Below are positions 42,836 to 51,279 of a DNA stretch of 64,000 nt, piece by piece. The notes under the pieces are model-generated. The model was not told where the DNA came from and searched no databases. It worked only from the letters and a program-made list of their open reading frames with translations. The translations under genes and the position numbers were made by a program. Numbering within the stretch: the stretch's first letter is position 1; every line of letters begins with the position of its first letter. Source of the stretch: Streptomyces scopuliridis RB72 (GTDB taxonomy: Bacteria > Actinomycetota > Actinomycetes > Streptomycetales > Streptomycetaceae); assembly GCF_000718095.1 (NCBI RefSeq), contig NZ_JOEI01000018.1, forward strand, positions 248,001 to 312,000, in the 5' to 3' direction.

Positions 42836-44104
42836 TCAGGCGGTCTCGCGGACCGCGCGTTCCACGGTGCGCAGACCCTCGTCCAGCTCCTCCGCGGTGA
42901 TGGTGAGCGGCGGCAGCAGCTTGACGACCTCGCTCTGCGGGCCCGAGGTCTCCAGCAGCAGCCCCAGCTCGAAGGCGCGGGCGCAGACGGCGGACGCGCG
43001 GCTCTTGTCCTCGAACTCCAGGCCCCAGACCAGGCCGCGGCCCCGGACATCAGGGACATCGCCGCTGCTCTCGGCGCGGATCGCCAGCAGTGCCTGTTCC
43101 ACCTGCTCACCGCGGGCGATGGTCTGCTTCTCCATCTGGCCGTCGGCCCAGTACGTGGTGAGCGCGGCGGCGGCGGTGACGAACGCCGGGTTGTTGCCCC
43201 GGAAGGTGCCGTTGTGCTCACCGGGCTCCCAGACGTCCAGCTCCGGGTTGAACAGGCAGAGCGACATGGGGAGCCCGTACCCGCTGATGGACTTCGAAAG
43301 CGTGACGATGTCCGGTGTGATGCCCGCCTCCTCGAACGAGAAGAAGGCGCCGGTACGGCCGCAGCCCATCTGGATGTCGTCGACGATCAGCAGCATGTCC
43401 TGGCGGTGGCAGAGATCGGCCAGCGCGCGCAGCCACTCGGGCCTGGCGACATTGATGCCGCCCTCGCCCTGGATGGTCTCGACGATGACGGCGGCGGGCT
43501 TGTTCAGCCCGGAGCCCTGGTCCTCCAGCAGCCGTTCGAACCAGAGGAAGTCGGGGGTCTGGCCGTCCAGATAGTTGTCGAACGGCATCGGGGTGCCGTG
43601 CACCAGCGGGATACCGGCCCCGGCGCGCTTGAACGCGTTGCCGGTGACGGCGAGCGAGCCCAGCGACATGCCGTGGAAGGCGTTGGTGAAGGAGACGATC
43701 GACTCGCGGCCCTTCACCTTGCGGGCGAGCTTGAGGGCGGACTCGACCGCGTTGGTGCCGGTGGGCCCGGGGAACATGACCTTGTACGGCAGGTCACGCG
43801 GCCGGAGCACCACGTTCTGGAAGGACTCCAGGAACGCGCGTTTCGCGGTCGTCGCCATGTCGAGGCCGTGGGTGATGCCGTCACGCTCGATGTAGTCGAT
43901 CAGCGCGCGTTTCAGCACCGGGTTGTTGTGGCCGTAGTTGAGTGAGCCGGCGCCGGCGAAGAAGTCGAGGTAGCCATGACCGTCCTCGTCGGTGAGGCGG
44001 GCGCCCTGCGCGCGGTCGAACACGGCGGGCCAGCCGCGGCAGTAGCTGCGCACCTCGGACTCAAGGGTCTCGAAAACGCTCAGTGCGGGCGGGGTGATGG
44101 TCAC
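42836..44104 (-). CDS. ectB: diaminobutyrate-2-oxoglutarate transaminase
   Basis: PLP class III aminotransferase of 422 aa that makes L-2,4-diaminobutyrate from aspartate semialdehyde. MFPGPTGTNAVESALKLAR, VIVETIQGEGGINVA and the Schiff-base Lys in VTLSKSISGYGLP are present. GTG 44104 with AGGAGAT is preferred over the 44215 frame start. An unusually long 203-bp gap separates it from ectA. Confidence 0.96.
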   Translation of the reverse strand: MTITPPALSVFETLESEVRSYCRGWPAVFDRAQGARLTDEDGHGYLDFFAGAGSLNYGHNNPVLKRALIDYIERDGITHGLDMATTAKRAFLESFQNVVLRPRDLPYKVMFPGPTGTNAVESALKLARKVKGRESIVSFTNAFHGMSLGSLAVTGNAFKRAGAGIPLVHGTPMPFDNYLDGQTPDFLWFERLLEDQGSGLNKPAAVIVETIQGEGGINVARPEWLRALADLCHRQDMLLIVDDIQMGCGRTGAFFSFEEAGITPDIVTLSKSISGYGLPMSLCLFNPELDVWEPGEHNGTFRGNNPAFVTAAAALTTYWADGQMEKQTIARGEQVEQALLAIRAESSGDVPDVRGRGLVWGLEFEDKSRASAVCARAFELGLLLETSGPQSEVVKLLPPLTITAEELDEGLRTVERAVRETA

Positions 44105-44307
44105 GGGGATCTCCTGCCGATTCGGGTGTGCGAGTGCGGTGATGGGAGAGAGCGGGAGTGTGCTCGGGGCTCGGACGCTCCTGCGCGGCGTACGTGTCAT
44201 GACATGGCGCGACATGGCTCAGCGCGCTTCAGCGTTGTTCAGCGCGGCGTGGATGTACGCGGGCGCGGCGGCGCGGGAGCCCTCGGCGGGCTCCCGCGCG
44301 GGCGTGC

Positions 44308-44847
44308 TCAGGGCGAGAGCGGTCCGATGCGGTAGAGCACCTCCGGCTGGTGCACCCCGTCGGGGAACAGTCCGCCGTCGAAGAGGACCTCGCGTTCGAG
44401 CACCGCGCCGTGACGTGCGGCGTACGCGGTGAACAGCCGGTCCGAGGCGGTGTTGTCGGGGGTCACGGTCGTCTCGACGGCCGTGATGCCCCGCTCCTCG
44501 GTGACCCGGGCGGTCAGCTCGTCGAGCAGGGTGCCGGCGAGGCCGCGGCCGCGGTGGCTCGCGTCGACGGCCACCTGCCAGACGACCAGCGCCTCGGGGC
44601 GCTCCGGCCGTACGTACCCCGTGACGAAGGCGATCGGGGATCCCGTCTCGTCACGGGCTACGAGGGAGGTGGCGGCGAAGTCACGACACCAGAGCAAGTA
44701 GCTGTACGAGGAGTTGAGGTCCAGGACCTCGGAGTCGCGGGCGATGCGCCAGATCGCGGCTCCGTCCTCCACTCGTGGGGCGTCGATCGTGAAGGATCGG
44801 GGGAATTCGCTTCGGGCGCCTGCAAGGTCTGCTTGTGCGGCGGTCAT
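44308..44847 (-). CDS. ectA: diaminobutyrate acetyltransferase
   Basis: GNAT acetyltransferase of 179 aa, the second enzyme of ectoine synthesis. LDLNSSYSYLLWCRDFAATS and VDASHRGRGLAGTLLDEL (acetyl-CoA loop) followed by ETTVTPDNTAS are diagnostic. No Shine-Dalgarno precedes the ATG; a TAAATT box 6-12 nt upstream suggests a leaderless message. A perfect palindrome overlaps that box. Confidence 0.96.
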   Translation of the reverse strand: MTAAQADLAGARSEFPRSFTIDAPRVEDGAAIWRIARDSEVLDLNSSYSYLLWCRDFAATSLVARDETGSPIAFVTGYVRPERPEALVVWQVAVDASHRGRGLAGTLLDELTARVTEERGITAVETTVTPDNTASDRLFTAYAARHGAVLEREVLFDGGLFPDGVHQPEVLYRIGPLSP

Positions 44848-44852
44848 ACGGA

Positions 44853-44875
44853 TTGAATTTACCCAGCAAATTCAA
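44853..44875. promoter_or_regulatory. perfect palindrome at ectA start
   Basis: TTGAATTT (44853-44860) and AAATTCAA (44868-44875) form perfect 8-bp arms around ACCCAGC, ending 5 nt before the ectA ATG and covering its probable -10. It is a likely operator for an osmotic regulator that is not encoded here. Confidence 0.7.
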
Positions 44876-45105
44876 AAGATGCATCTTGGCCAGGGGTTGG
44901 GTGAGACGCCGGGCTGTGTTATCGCGCGGGCAGGTGACACCGGGTGCGCCGCCCGGAAAACAGGGTAAAATGTAGCGATATGGTGGGGTGAAGCGGGCGG
45001 ATTTGTGGACTCGGTCACATATCCGTAACGCTCGGGAGACCGCCCGGAATCACACCGGGGACCCTGATGAAATCTTGGTGTTTAGGGCAGGGAAATGGGG
45101 GCAGA

Positions 45106-45149
45106 CGAATACGGGAAGCTGCTCGCAATAAAATATCTTCCCGTATTCG
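45106..45149. repeat. 13-bp perfect inverted repeat
   Basis: CGAATACGGGAAG (45106-45118) and CTTCCCGTATTCG (45137-45149) pair fully around an 18-nt A/T-rich loop. It has no T-tract after it, so it is not an obvious terminator. Confidence 0.85.
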
Positions 45150-45244
45150 CGAATTAATGCCCTCTTCAATTTATGGATACCGCAACCACATATGATCCGA
45201 AGGCCGGGGCGGCCATGGGGCCGGCACCCGCGGGTCCGGTGTGC

Positions 45245-46360
45245 CTAGGACGCGGCCCGGCTCCGCCATGCCTCGTCGGCCGCCCGTACCGCCGCCTCCG
45301 GGTCCACCGCGCCGCCGGAGCCGTCGAGCGCCGCGCCCAGCGCCAGCAGCGAGGACCGCACCGCGCCCGGGGTCGCGTCGGCGCCGTAGTGGTTGACCCG
45401 GATCATCTCCGAGGCGAGCGCCCCGCCGCCCGCGACCAGCGGCAGCGCCGGATCGGCGGCCAGCGCCTTCGCCACCACATCGGCGGCGTCCACCCCGGCC
45501 GGGGTACGGAGCGTCGTGGCCACCGGAGCGGCCTCGGCGGCCTCGTGGACGTACGGCGTCAGCCCGCCGCCCAGTGCCAGCGCGCCCGCGCGGGTGGCCG
45601 CCGCCGCCGAGGCGTGCCGGGCCATGACGGTCTCCGGGCCGGCCGCCTCGATGCGCTCCACACACGCCTCCAGCGCCAGCATCTCCAGCTGGGCGGGCGC
45701 GTGCGGCAGCGCCCGGCGCTCGCCGTCGATCCAGCGCTCCTTCCAGTCGAGGAGCGAGAGGTACGAGCGGCGCGGGGCCCGGGGGTTGGCGGCGAACCGC
45801 TCCCAGGCGCGCCCGCTCACGGACACCGCGGAGACCCCGGCGGGGCCGCCCATCGCCTTCTGCGCGCCGATCACGCACAGATCCACCCCCCAGGCGTCGG
45901 TGAGCAGCGGCTCGGCGGCCACCGACGCCACGGCGTCCAGCATGAACAGCGCGCCATGGGCCCGTACCACCTCGCCGATCTCCGCGACCGGGTTGGTGTT
46001 GCCGGTCGCCGCCTCCGCGTGCACCAGCGAGACGAAGTCGATCTCGGGGTGGGCGGCCAGCGTCCGTTCGACCGCCTCCGCGGTCACGGCCGTATGGAAC
46101 GGCACCTCCAGGTCCACGACCACCGCGCCGCAGTCGCGCAGCCAGTCCCCGAAGGTCTGCCCGTACGGCCCCGTGACGACGTTCAGCGCGGTGGAACCGG
46201 GCCCCGCGCCGCCGCGGATGCAGCCCTCCAGCGGCAGCAGCGCCTCGCCCTGCATGATCACGACATCGTTCTCGGTGGCGAGGAGCGAGGCCACGCGGCG
46301 CTCGATGGCGGCGAAGTGCGCGGCGGTCAGCGGGGGCAGGTCCAGCAGCGGGTGTGTCAC
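45245..46360 (-). CDS. class V aminotransferase (alanine-glyoxylate type)
   Basis: PLP enzyme of 371 aa of the serine/alanine-glyoxylate and pyridoxamine-pyruvate transaminase group. The cofactor Asp is in LFMLDAVASVAAEPL and the Schiff-base Lys in VIGAQKAMGGPAG. GTG 46360 with GAAGAGAG about 9 nt upstream is preferred over the 46465 frame start, whose N terminus is low-complexity. It is divergent from the amidohydrolase; the substrate is unknown. Confidence 0.87.
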   Translation of the reverse strand: MTHPLLDLPPLTAAHFAAIERRVASLLATENDVVIMQGEALLPLEGCIRGGAGPGSTALNVVTGPYGQTFGDWLRDCGAVVVDLEVPFHTAVTAEAVERTLAAHPEIDFVSLVHAEAATGNTNPVAEIGEVVRAHGALFMLDAVASVAAEPLLTDAWGVDLCVIGAQKAMGGPAGVSAVSVSGRAWERFAANPRAPRRSYLSLLDWKERWIDGERRALPHAPAQLEMLALEACVERIEAAGPETVMARHASAAAATRAGALALGGGLTPYVHEAAEAAPVATTLRTPAGVDAADVVAKALAADPALPLVAGGGALASEMIRVNHYGADATPGAVRSSLLALGAALDGSGGAVDPEAAVRAADEAWRSRAAS

Positions 46361-46485
46361 GGCGGTGCTCTCTTCGGTGGGCCGCCCCGCGTGGGCGGGG
46401 CTTCGGGACGGGCGGGGGGCGGGGGCCGGACCGTTGTGCGGAACTCCCCGGTCGAGGGTACTCACGGCCTCGTACAGTGCTGCTC

Positions 46486-47577
46486 ATGAGTGATCACACG
46501 GTGCTGCGGGTGAAGGGGCGGGTGCTCGTCGGCCCCGAGGAGGCCAGGGACGAGCTGTGGGTCGTGGACGGCAGGATCACCTACGAGCGGCCGGCCGGCG
46601 TCCGCGATGTCCTCACGGTCGAGGGCTGGGCGCTGCCCGGCCTGGTCGACGCCCACTGCCATGTCGGCCTCGACCACCACGGCGCGGTCGACGAGGCGAC
46701 CAGCGAGAAGCAGGCGCTCGACGAGCGCGAGGCGGGCGCCCTGCTGCTCAGGGACGCCGGATCGCCCGCGGACACCCGCTGGATCGACGACCGCGAGGAT
46801 CTGCCGAAGATCATCAGAGCGGGCCGCCATATCGCCCGCACCCGCCGCTACATCCGCAACTACGCCCATGAGATCGAGCCGGAGGACCTGGTCGCGTATG
46901 TCGCCAGGGAGGCCGGGCGCGGCGACGGCTGGGTGAAGCTCGTCGGTGACTGGATCGACCGCGACGCGGGCGATCTCACCGCCTGCTGGCCGCGCGCCGA
47001 GGTCGAGGAGGCCATCGCGGAGGCGCACCGGCTCGGGGCCAGGGTCACCGCGCACTGCTTCGCCGAGGCCGCCCTCCGCGATCTCGTCGAGGCGGGCATC
47101 GACTGCGTCGAGCACGCGACCGGGCTCACCGAGGACACCGTCCCGCTCTTCGCGGAGCGTGGCGTCGCGATCGTCCCGACGCTGGTCAACATCGCCACGT
47201 TCCCGCGGCTCGCGGCCGGCGGGCAGGACAAGTTCCCGCGCTGGTCGGCGCATATGAACCGGCTGTACGAGCGCCGCTACGACACCGTGCGCGCGGCCTA
47301 CGACGCGGGCGTCCCGGTCTTCGTCGGCACGGACGCGGGCGGCGGTCTGGCCCATGGTCTGGTGGCGGGCGAGGTCGAGGAGCTGACGAAGGCCGGGATC
47401 CCCCCGCTGGCGGCGCTCTCGGCGACCACCTGGGGTGCGCGCGAGTGGCTGGGCCGCCCGTCGCTGGAGGAGGGCGCTCCCGGCGACCTGGTGGTGTACG
47501 GCGAGGATCCGCGCGCGGACGTACGGGTCCTGGCGGCGCCGCGGCGGATCGTGCTGAACGGACAGATCGTCGGCTGA
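46486..47577 (+). CDS. amidohydrolase family protein
   Basis: Metal-dependent hydrolase of 363 aa, imidazolonepropionase/prolidase-like. Ligands appear in LVDAHCHVGLDHH (HxH), WVKLVGDW (bridging Lys), RVTAHCF, CVEHATG and FVGTDAGGG (Asp). The ATG at 46486 lies about 10 nt after TACAGT with no Shine-Dalgarno, suggesting a leaderless message. Probably cytosolic. Substrate unknown. Confidence 0.88.
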   Translation: MSDHTVLRVKGRVLVGPEEARDELWVVDGRITYERPAGVRDVLTVEGWALPGLVDAHCHVGLDHHGAVDEATSEKQALDEREAGALLLRDAGSPADTRWIDDREDLPKIIRAGRHIARTRRYIRNYAHEIEPEDLVAYVAREAGRGDGWVKLVGDWIDRDAGDLTACWPRAEVEEAIAEAHRLGARVTAHCFAEAALRDLVEAGIDCVEHATGLTEDTVPLFAERGVAIVPTLVNIATFPRLAAGGQDKFPRWSAHMNRLYERRYDTVRAAYDAGVPVFVGTDAGGGLAHGLVAGEVEELTKAGIPPLAALSATTWGAREWLGRPSLEEGAPGDLVVYGEDPRADVRVLAAPRRIVLNGQIVG

Positions 47578-47945
47578 CCTGGGCGCGGTGACGGCCGGCC
47601 CGACCCGGCCCGACCCGGGCCGGCTCGATCCGGGCGGGGCGGCGCTCGGTTGACGGAGGCGTGACGCGGGGCGGCCGGTGTCGTTGAACTTCCTTACGCG
47701 CTCCCGGGCGGAGGGAGCGGCGTACCGCTCCTGCCCTCTGACGCGCCGTCACCGTGGGGGCCCGAGGAACTCATGTGCCACAAGAATCGAATATGAACCC
47801 GGAAACCCCACTTTGGAGTGAACTCACCCCAGGTGTCTGCCAGTTCACTCTCCGTGCGTAAAGATTCCGGTGTCTCGGTCGCCACCGCCCCGTGTCCCCG
47901 TTGGGCGGGCCGGCGACGCCAAATCTCTTGTGGGGGTTCCACATC
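47578..47945. other. intergenic: terminator hairpin and promoter region
   Basis: No gene is seen. A 9-bp stem GCCGGCCCG/CGGGCCGGC (47594-47602 with 47616-47624) follows the amidohydrolase and may terminate it. A 9-bp inverted repeat GAGTGAACT/AGTTCACTC (47816-47824, 47842-47850) lies upstream of the LAETG gene, within what is probably its promoter. Confidence 0.55.
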
Positions 47946-48875
47946 TTGAACAGCAACACCTTCCGCATGCCCGCACGCCGTGCCGCCGCCCTGATGGCCG
48001 CCGGCGCACTGACGGCGGGCCCTCTGCTCCTCGCCGCTCCGGCGCGGGCCACCGAGGGCGCGGGCGACGGGCGGGCGACCGCGGTCGTGCTCAGGACCGG
48101 CCTCGACGTGTCCCTGCTCAACAAGACCCTCAACGTGCCCCTGCGGGCCGCCCTGAATGAGGTGTCGGCGCCCGCGAGCGCGGACAAGACGACGCTGAGC
48201 GTCCAGCTCGACGGGGTCGACCAGGGCAGGGCCGTCACCGTGCTGCGCGCCGACGTGGCCACCGCGAGGGCGACGGCCGACGCGCACAGGGCGGAGGGAT
48301 ACAGCAACCTCGCCCACGCGAAGGTGCATGTGCCCGGACTGCCGCTGCTCTCGCTCATCGAGATCCAGGAGGTCACCTCCAAGGCGGTCTGCGCGGCGGG
48401 GAAGCGGCCGGTCGCCGAGTCGGAACTGCTCGGCCAGGTGACCGTGCTCGGCAAGCGCGTCACGCTCTCCGCGGGCGGTCCCACCCGCGTCGAGGTGCCG
48501 GGTGTGGGCGAGGTGACGCTCGATCTGTCGAAGACGCACACCACGTCCCGCACGGCCGCGGCCAGCGCGCTCGAACTGCGGGTGTCGATCAACCCGCTCA
48601 AGCTGAATGTCGCCGAGGTCGAGGGCACCGTCACGCTCGCCGGGGCCACCTGCGAGTCGCCGAATGCGCCCGCGGCCACGGCGACGCCGGAACCGGAGAA
48701 GTCCGCGCCCGCGAAGGCCGATACGAAGCCGCAGACCGTGGCGGAGCCGGTCGAGGAGAACCTCGCGGAGACGGGCGGCAACTCCATGACGCCGTATCTG
48801 GCGGGCGGTGCGGTGGCGCTGCTCGGGGCGGGCGGCGGAGCGCTGCTGCTGGCGAGGGCGGCCCGCCGGCGCTGA
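47946..48875 (+). CDS. SCO1860-type LAETG-anchored surface protein
   Basis: Predicted 309-aa sortase substrate. Signal peptide (ARRAAALMAAGALTAGPLLLA ending APARA near residue 36), a mature domain with one Cys pair (AVCAAGK, ATCESP), a Pro/Ala/Lys spacer, then LAETG, a hydrophobic helix and a basic ARRR tail. It should be linked to peptidoglycan by a class E sortase. TTG 47946 (GGGGG upstream) is the probable start. In Streptomyces it neighbours cobalamin genes, but no B12 role is known to me. Confidence 0.85.
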   Translation: MNSNTFRMPARRAAALMAAGALTAGPLLLAAPARATEGAGDGRATAVVLRTGLDVSLLNKTLNVPLRAALNEVSAPASADKTTLSVQLDGVDQGRAVTVLRADVATARATADAHRAEGYSNLAHAKVHVPGLPLLSLIEIQEVTSKAVCAAGKRPVAESELLGQVTVLGKRVTLSAGGPTRVEVPGVGEVTLDLSKTHTTSRTAAASALELRVSINPLKLNVAEVEGTVTLAGATCESPNAPAATATPEPEKSAPAKADTKPQTVAEPVEENLAETGGNSMTPYLAGGAVALLGAGGGALLLARAARRR

Positions 48876-48985
48876 CCGCCGGACTTACTCGTCCAGGTCC
48901 GGGGGCCCGGGGGCGGTCCGGGGGCTGGGAGCGGGAGGCGCTTCCGGCCCCCGGGTCTTCGGCCGGGGCATCGGCGCCCGGGCGG

Positions 48986-49429
48986 CTACCCGATGGCCCG
49001 GGTGGCGGACCGCACCGACTCCGTGAGGTTCAGGAGGTCGGTGCTGTCCGCCCACTGGTCCACGCTGCCCGTCAGCGGCCGTCCCCGTAGCTCCGGATCC
49101 GTGACCGTCGCCGCCAGCGCCCGCGCGAACCGTTCGGCGTGCAGCACCTGGAACGGCCGGCTGTGATAGCTCCGGCACGCCGGATCCACCGGTTCGGCGA
49201 GCCCGGAGTCGTTCTGCAGCGCGGCCACCGTCTCGTACGCCTCGCACAGCCCGCGTTCCCGCTCCGGGTACTCCGCCGCCGCCAGCGCGCTCCGCAGCGA
49301 CGGCAGCAGGCCGCCGGCCACGTCCAGCCGTCCGAACGCACTGCCCAGCCACTTGCCGTACGGCGCGTACCGCCGCTCCAGGAGCAGACACAGCCGCATG
49401 AGATCGCGCACCAGCCGGCCCGCGACCAC
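48986..49429 (-). pseudogene. C-terminal fragment of a DUF4037 protein
   Basis: A 147-codon frame matching only the C-terminal half of DUF4037 proteins (usually over 300 aa): LVRDLMRLCLLLERRYAPYGKWLG, RPFQVLHAERFARALAA, GSVDQWADSTDLL. The N-terminal nucleotidyltransferase-like part is absent. It begins at a GTG 12 nt after the cobC stop. It is either a 5'-truncated relic or a C-terminal domain expressed on its own; I favour a relic. Confidence 0.65.
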
Positions 49430-49441
49430 CGCCGAGCCGCG

Positions 49442-50509
49442 TCAGCCGACCGCCATCAGCGCCTGGTCCAGGGCCTGAAGGAAACGGTTCGTCGTGGCCC
49501 GGTCGCGGACCGCGAGCCGCAGCCAGTCGTGGTCGAGCCCCGGGAACGTGTCCCCGCGCCGGGCGGCGAAGCCCAGCGTGCGCAGCCTGGCCCGCACCGC
49601 GTCCGCGCGCTTCACCCGTATCAGCACGAACGGCCCCTCCGCCGCCTCCACCGCCCGGACCTCCTCGAACTCCGCGAGCCCGGCCAGCAGATGCGCGCGT
49701 TCCACCGCGATCCGGCACGCCGCCCGCTCCGCCTCCGCGAGCGCGGCGGGGGACATGCACGCCTCCGCCGCCGCCAGCGCGGGCGTCGAGACGGGCCACA
49801 GCGGCTGCGCGCGCTCCAGCGCCGCGACCGTGCACGGCTCGGCCAGCACATAGCCGATCCGCAGGCCCGCCAGGCCCCAGGTCTTGGTGAGGCTGCGCAG
49901 CACGACCAGCCCCGGCACGTCCATACGCCCGGCCAGCGCCTCCGGCTCGCCCGGCACCGCGTCCATGAACGCCTCGTCCACCACCAGCGTCCGGCCGGGA
50001 CGGGCCAGCTTCGCTATCGCCTCGGCCGGGTGGAGCACGGACGTCGGATTGGTCGGATTCCCGAGCACCACCAGATCCGCTTCGTCGGGCACGGCCTCCG
50101 GATCCAGCCGGAAGCCGTCCGCCGCGCGCAGCAGCACCCGCCGTACCTCATGCCCCGCGTCCCGCAGCGCCGCCTCCGGTTCGGTGAACTGCGGATGGAC
50201 CACCACGGGCCGACGGGCCGGCAGCGCGCGGGCCAGCAGCACGAACGCCTCCGCCGCCCCCGCCGTCAGCAGCACCCGCTCCACCGGCAGTCCGTGCCGC
50301 GCCGCGACCGCCGCGCGGGCCGCCCGCCCGTCGGGATACGCGGCGAGCCCGGCCAGCGAGTCGGCGATGCACGCGCGCAGCCAGTCCGGGGGAGTGCCCG
50401 TACGGACGTTGACCGCGAGATCGATCAGCCCCGCGGCCCCGTCCCGTACTTCGGCGTCGCCGTGATGGCGCAGGTCGTGGCTGTCAGCGCGCGTAGACAT
50501 GGCCGTCAC
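49442..50509 (-). CDS. cobC: CobC-like threonine-phosphate decarboxylase / aminotransferase
   Basis: Class I/II PLP enzyme of 355 aa, similar to the CobC/CobD L-threonine-O-3-phosphate decarboxylases that make the aminopropanol linker of B12, and to Rv2231c. LGNPTNPTSVLHP, VVDEAFMDA and the Schiff-base Lys in RSLTKTWGLAGLRIGY are present. The start is ambiguous between GTG 50509 and ATG 50500; both overlap the small upstream frame. Histidinol-phosphate aminotransferase is the main alternative, but context favours B12. Confidence 0.85.
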   Translation of the reverse strand: MTAMSTRADSHDLRHHGDAEVRDGAAGLIDLAVNVRTGTPPDWLRACIADSLAGLAAYPDGRAARAAVAARHGLPVERVLLTAGAAEAFVLLARALPARRPVVVHPQFTEPEAALRDAGHEVRRVLLRAADGFRLDPEAVPDEADLVVLGNPTNPTSVLHPAEAIAKLARPGRTLVVDEAFMDAVPGEPEALAGRMDVPGLVVLRSLTKTWGLAGLRIGYVLAEPCTVAALERAQPLWPVSTPALAAAEACMSPAALAEAERAACRIAVERAHLLAGLAEFEEVRAVEAAEGPFVLIRVKRADAVRARLRTLGFAARRGDTFPGLDHDWLRLAVRDRATTNRFLQALDQALMAVG

Positions 50510-50654
50510 GGGGGTCGTCGCCGGATATGGCGTCCGGCGTGTGCGACGGGGCCGACGACGGCCGCGAAAGCGACAGCCAGGGAAGCGACCGCGATCCCCG
50601 CTGCCGGGACGTCACTCCCCGGCTGTTCTCGATGGACTGGACGACGCGGATCAC
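50484..50654 (-). CDS. possible 56-aa protein before cobC
   Basis: GTG 50654 lies 4 nt after GAGGAG and opens a 56-codon frame (IRVVQSIENSRGVTS ... GDDPRDGHVYAR) with G/C-rich third positions, overlapping the cobC start. I do not recognise the product. It could be a coupled small protein or chance. Confidence 0.4.
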   Translation of the reverse strand: MIRVVQSIENSRGVTSRQRGSRSLPWLSLSRPSSAPSHTPDAISGDDPRDGHVYAR

Positions 50655-50730
50655 CGGGCTCCTCTCCCTTTCTCCCGCCACCGGTGTCCCGGGGCGTCAC
50701 CACACGGTCCGCGCTCTGCCGCGAGGCCGC

Positions 50731-50771
50731 TGCTCTCTGTCTGCTCTGTCTGCTCTCTCTGCTCTCTGTCT
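50731..50771. repeat. imperfect pyrimidine-rich repeat
   Basis: Variants of TGCTCTCTGTC are repeated four times (purine-rich on the transcribed minus strand) just downstream of the cobE stop. Confidence 0.7.
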
Positions 50772-50787
50772 ACCGCCAACACCGACA

Positions 50788-51189
50788 TCATTTCCGCCCG
50801 GGCCGGTTCCACTCCGACTGGCTCCTATCCGCCACGGCACAGGTGACCGACCCGGGGCCGGCGCCGGAGCCGGACTTCCGTTTCGGTACGAGGAGTTCGC
50901 CCCCGCCCGCGAGCGCGGCGGCCTCGGCGACGGACGGTGTCCCCAGCGCCGCCAGCGGCGCACCGGACGGATTCGGTACGGGGACCGCCGCCAGCAGCGC
51001 GGCCGGATACCCCCTCAGGGGGACGCCGAGCCGCGCCGCCGCCCCGGCGATCCCGGCCTCACCGGTCCTGCTCTCGACCGTCGCCAGCTCGACGACGGAG
51101 CGCGGCGAGAGCCCGGCGTCCCGCAGCGTGGTCCCGATCAGCCCGAGCACCTCCGCCAGGGCCACCCCGGAGCGCGCTCCGACCCCCAC
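50788..51189 (-). CDS. cobE: cobalamin biosynthesis protein, CobE/CbiG C-terminal domain
   Basis: Predicted 133-aa protein matching the CobE/CbiG_C family. GVGARSGVALAEVLGLIG is the N-terminal signature, followed by LATVESRTGEAGIAGAAARLG. In CbiG the domain helps open ring A of cobalt-precorrin-5; free-standing CobE is found in aerobic pathways. GTG 51189 has GAGG 6 nt upstream. The C-terminal 25 residues are low-complexity. It is divergent from the ZIP transporter gene. Confidence 0.8.
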   Translation of the reverse strand: MGVGARSGVALAEVLGLIGTTLRDAGLSPRSVVELATVESRTGEAGIAGAAARLGVPLRGYPAALLAAVPVPNPSGAPLAALGTPSVAEAAALAGGGELLVPKRKSGSGAGPGSVTCAVADRSQSEWNRPGRK

Positions 51190-51279
51190 GACAAGCCTCG
51201 GCTCCAGGTCGCGCCTTGGGTGTTCCGGCTCGTGCCCCGGATGTGCGAAGTACCGCTCCGATCGGCTATGCAGGGGCCC

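Larger units (their letters stand above)
44848..45244. other. AT-rich upstream region of ectA
   Basis: The region lies between ectA and the class V aminotransferase gene, both on the minus strand. It holds the ectA operator (44853-44875), scattered -10-like TAAAAT/GATAT boxes near 44967-44980, and a 13-bp inverted repeat (45106-45149). A possible 20-codon plus-strand reading frame spans 45095-45157, with AGGGCAGGG just before its ATG. It is much richer in A+T than the surroundings. Confidence 0.5.

Noticed and set aside
50506..50703. A CbtB-like cobalt transporter subunit on the minus strand (ends HAGRHIRRRPP)
   Set aside because: Only a weak resemblance to the CbtB C terminus, no CbtA partner, and the overlapping frame with a better ribosome site looks more coding.
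50500..50710. A second B12 riboswitch before cobC
   Set aside because: CCCGGTGATCCG only loosely resembles the core, and the GCCACTG box is missing.
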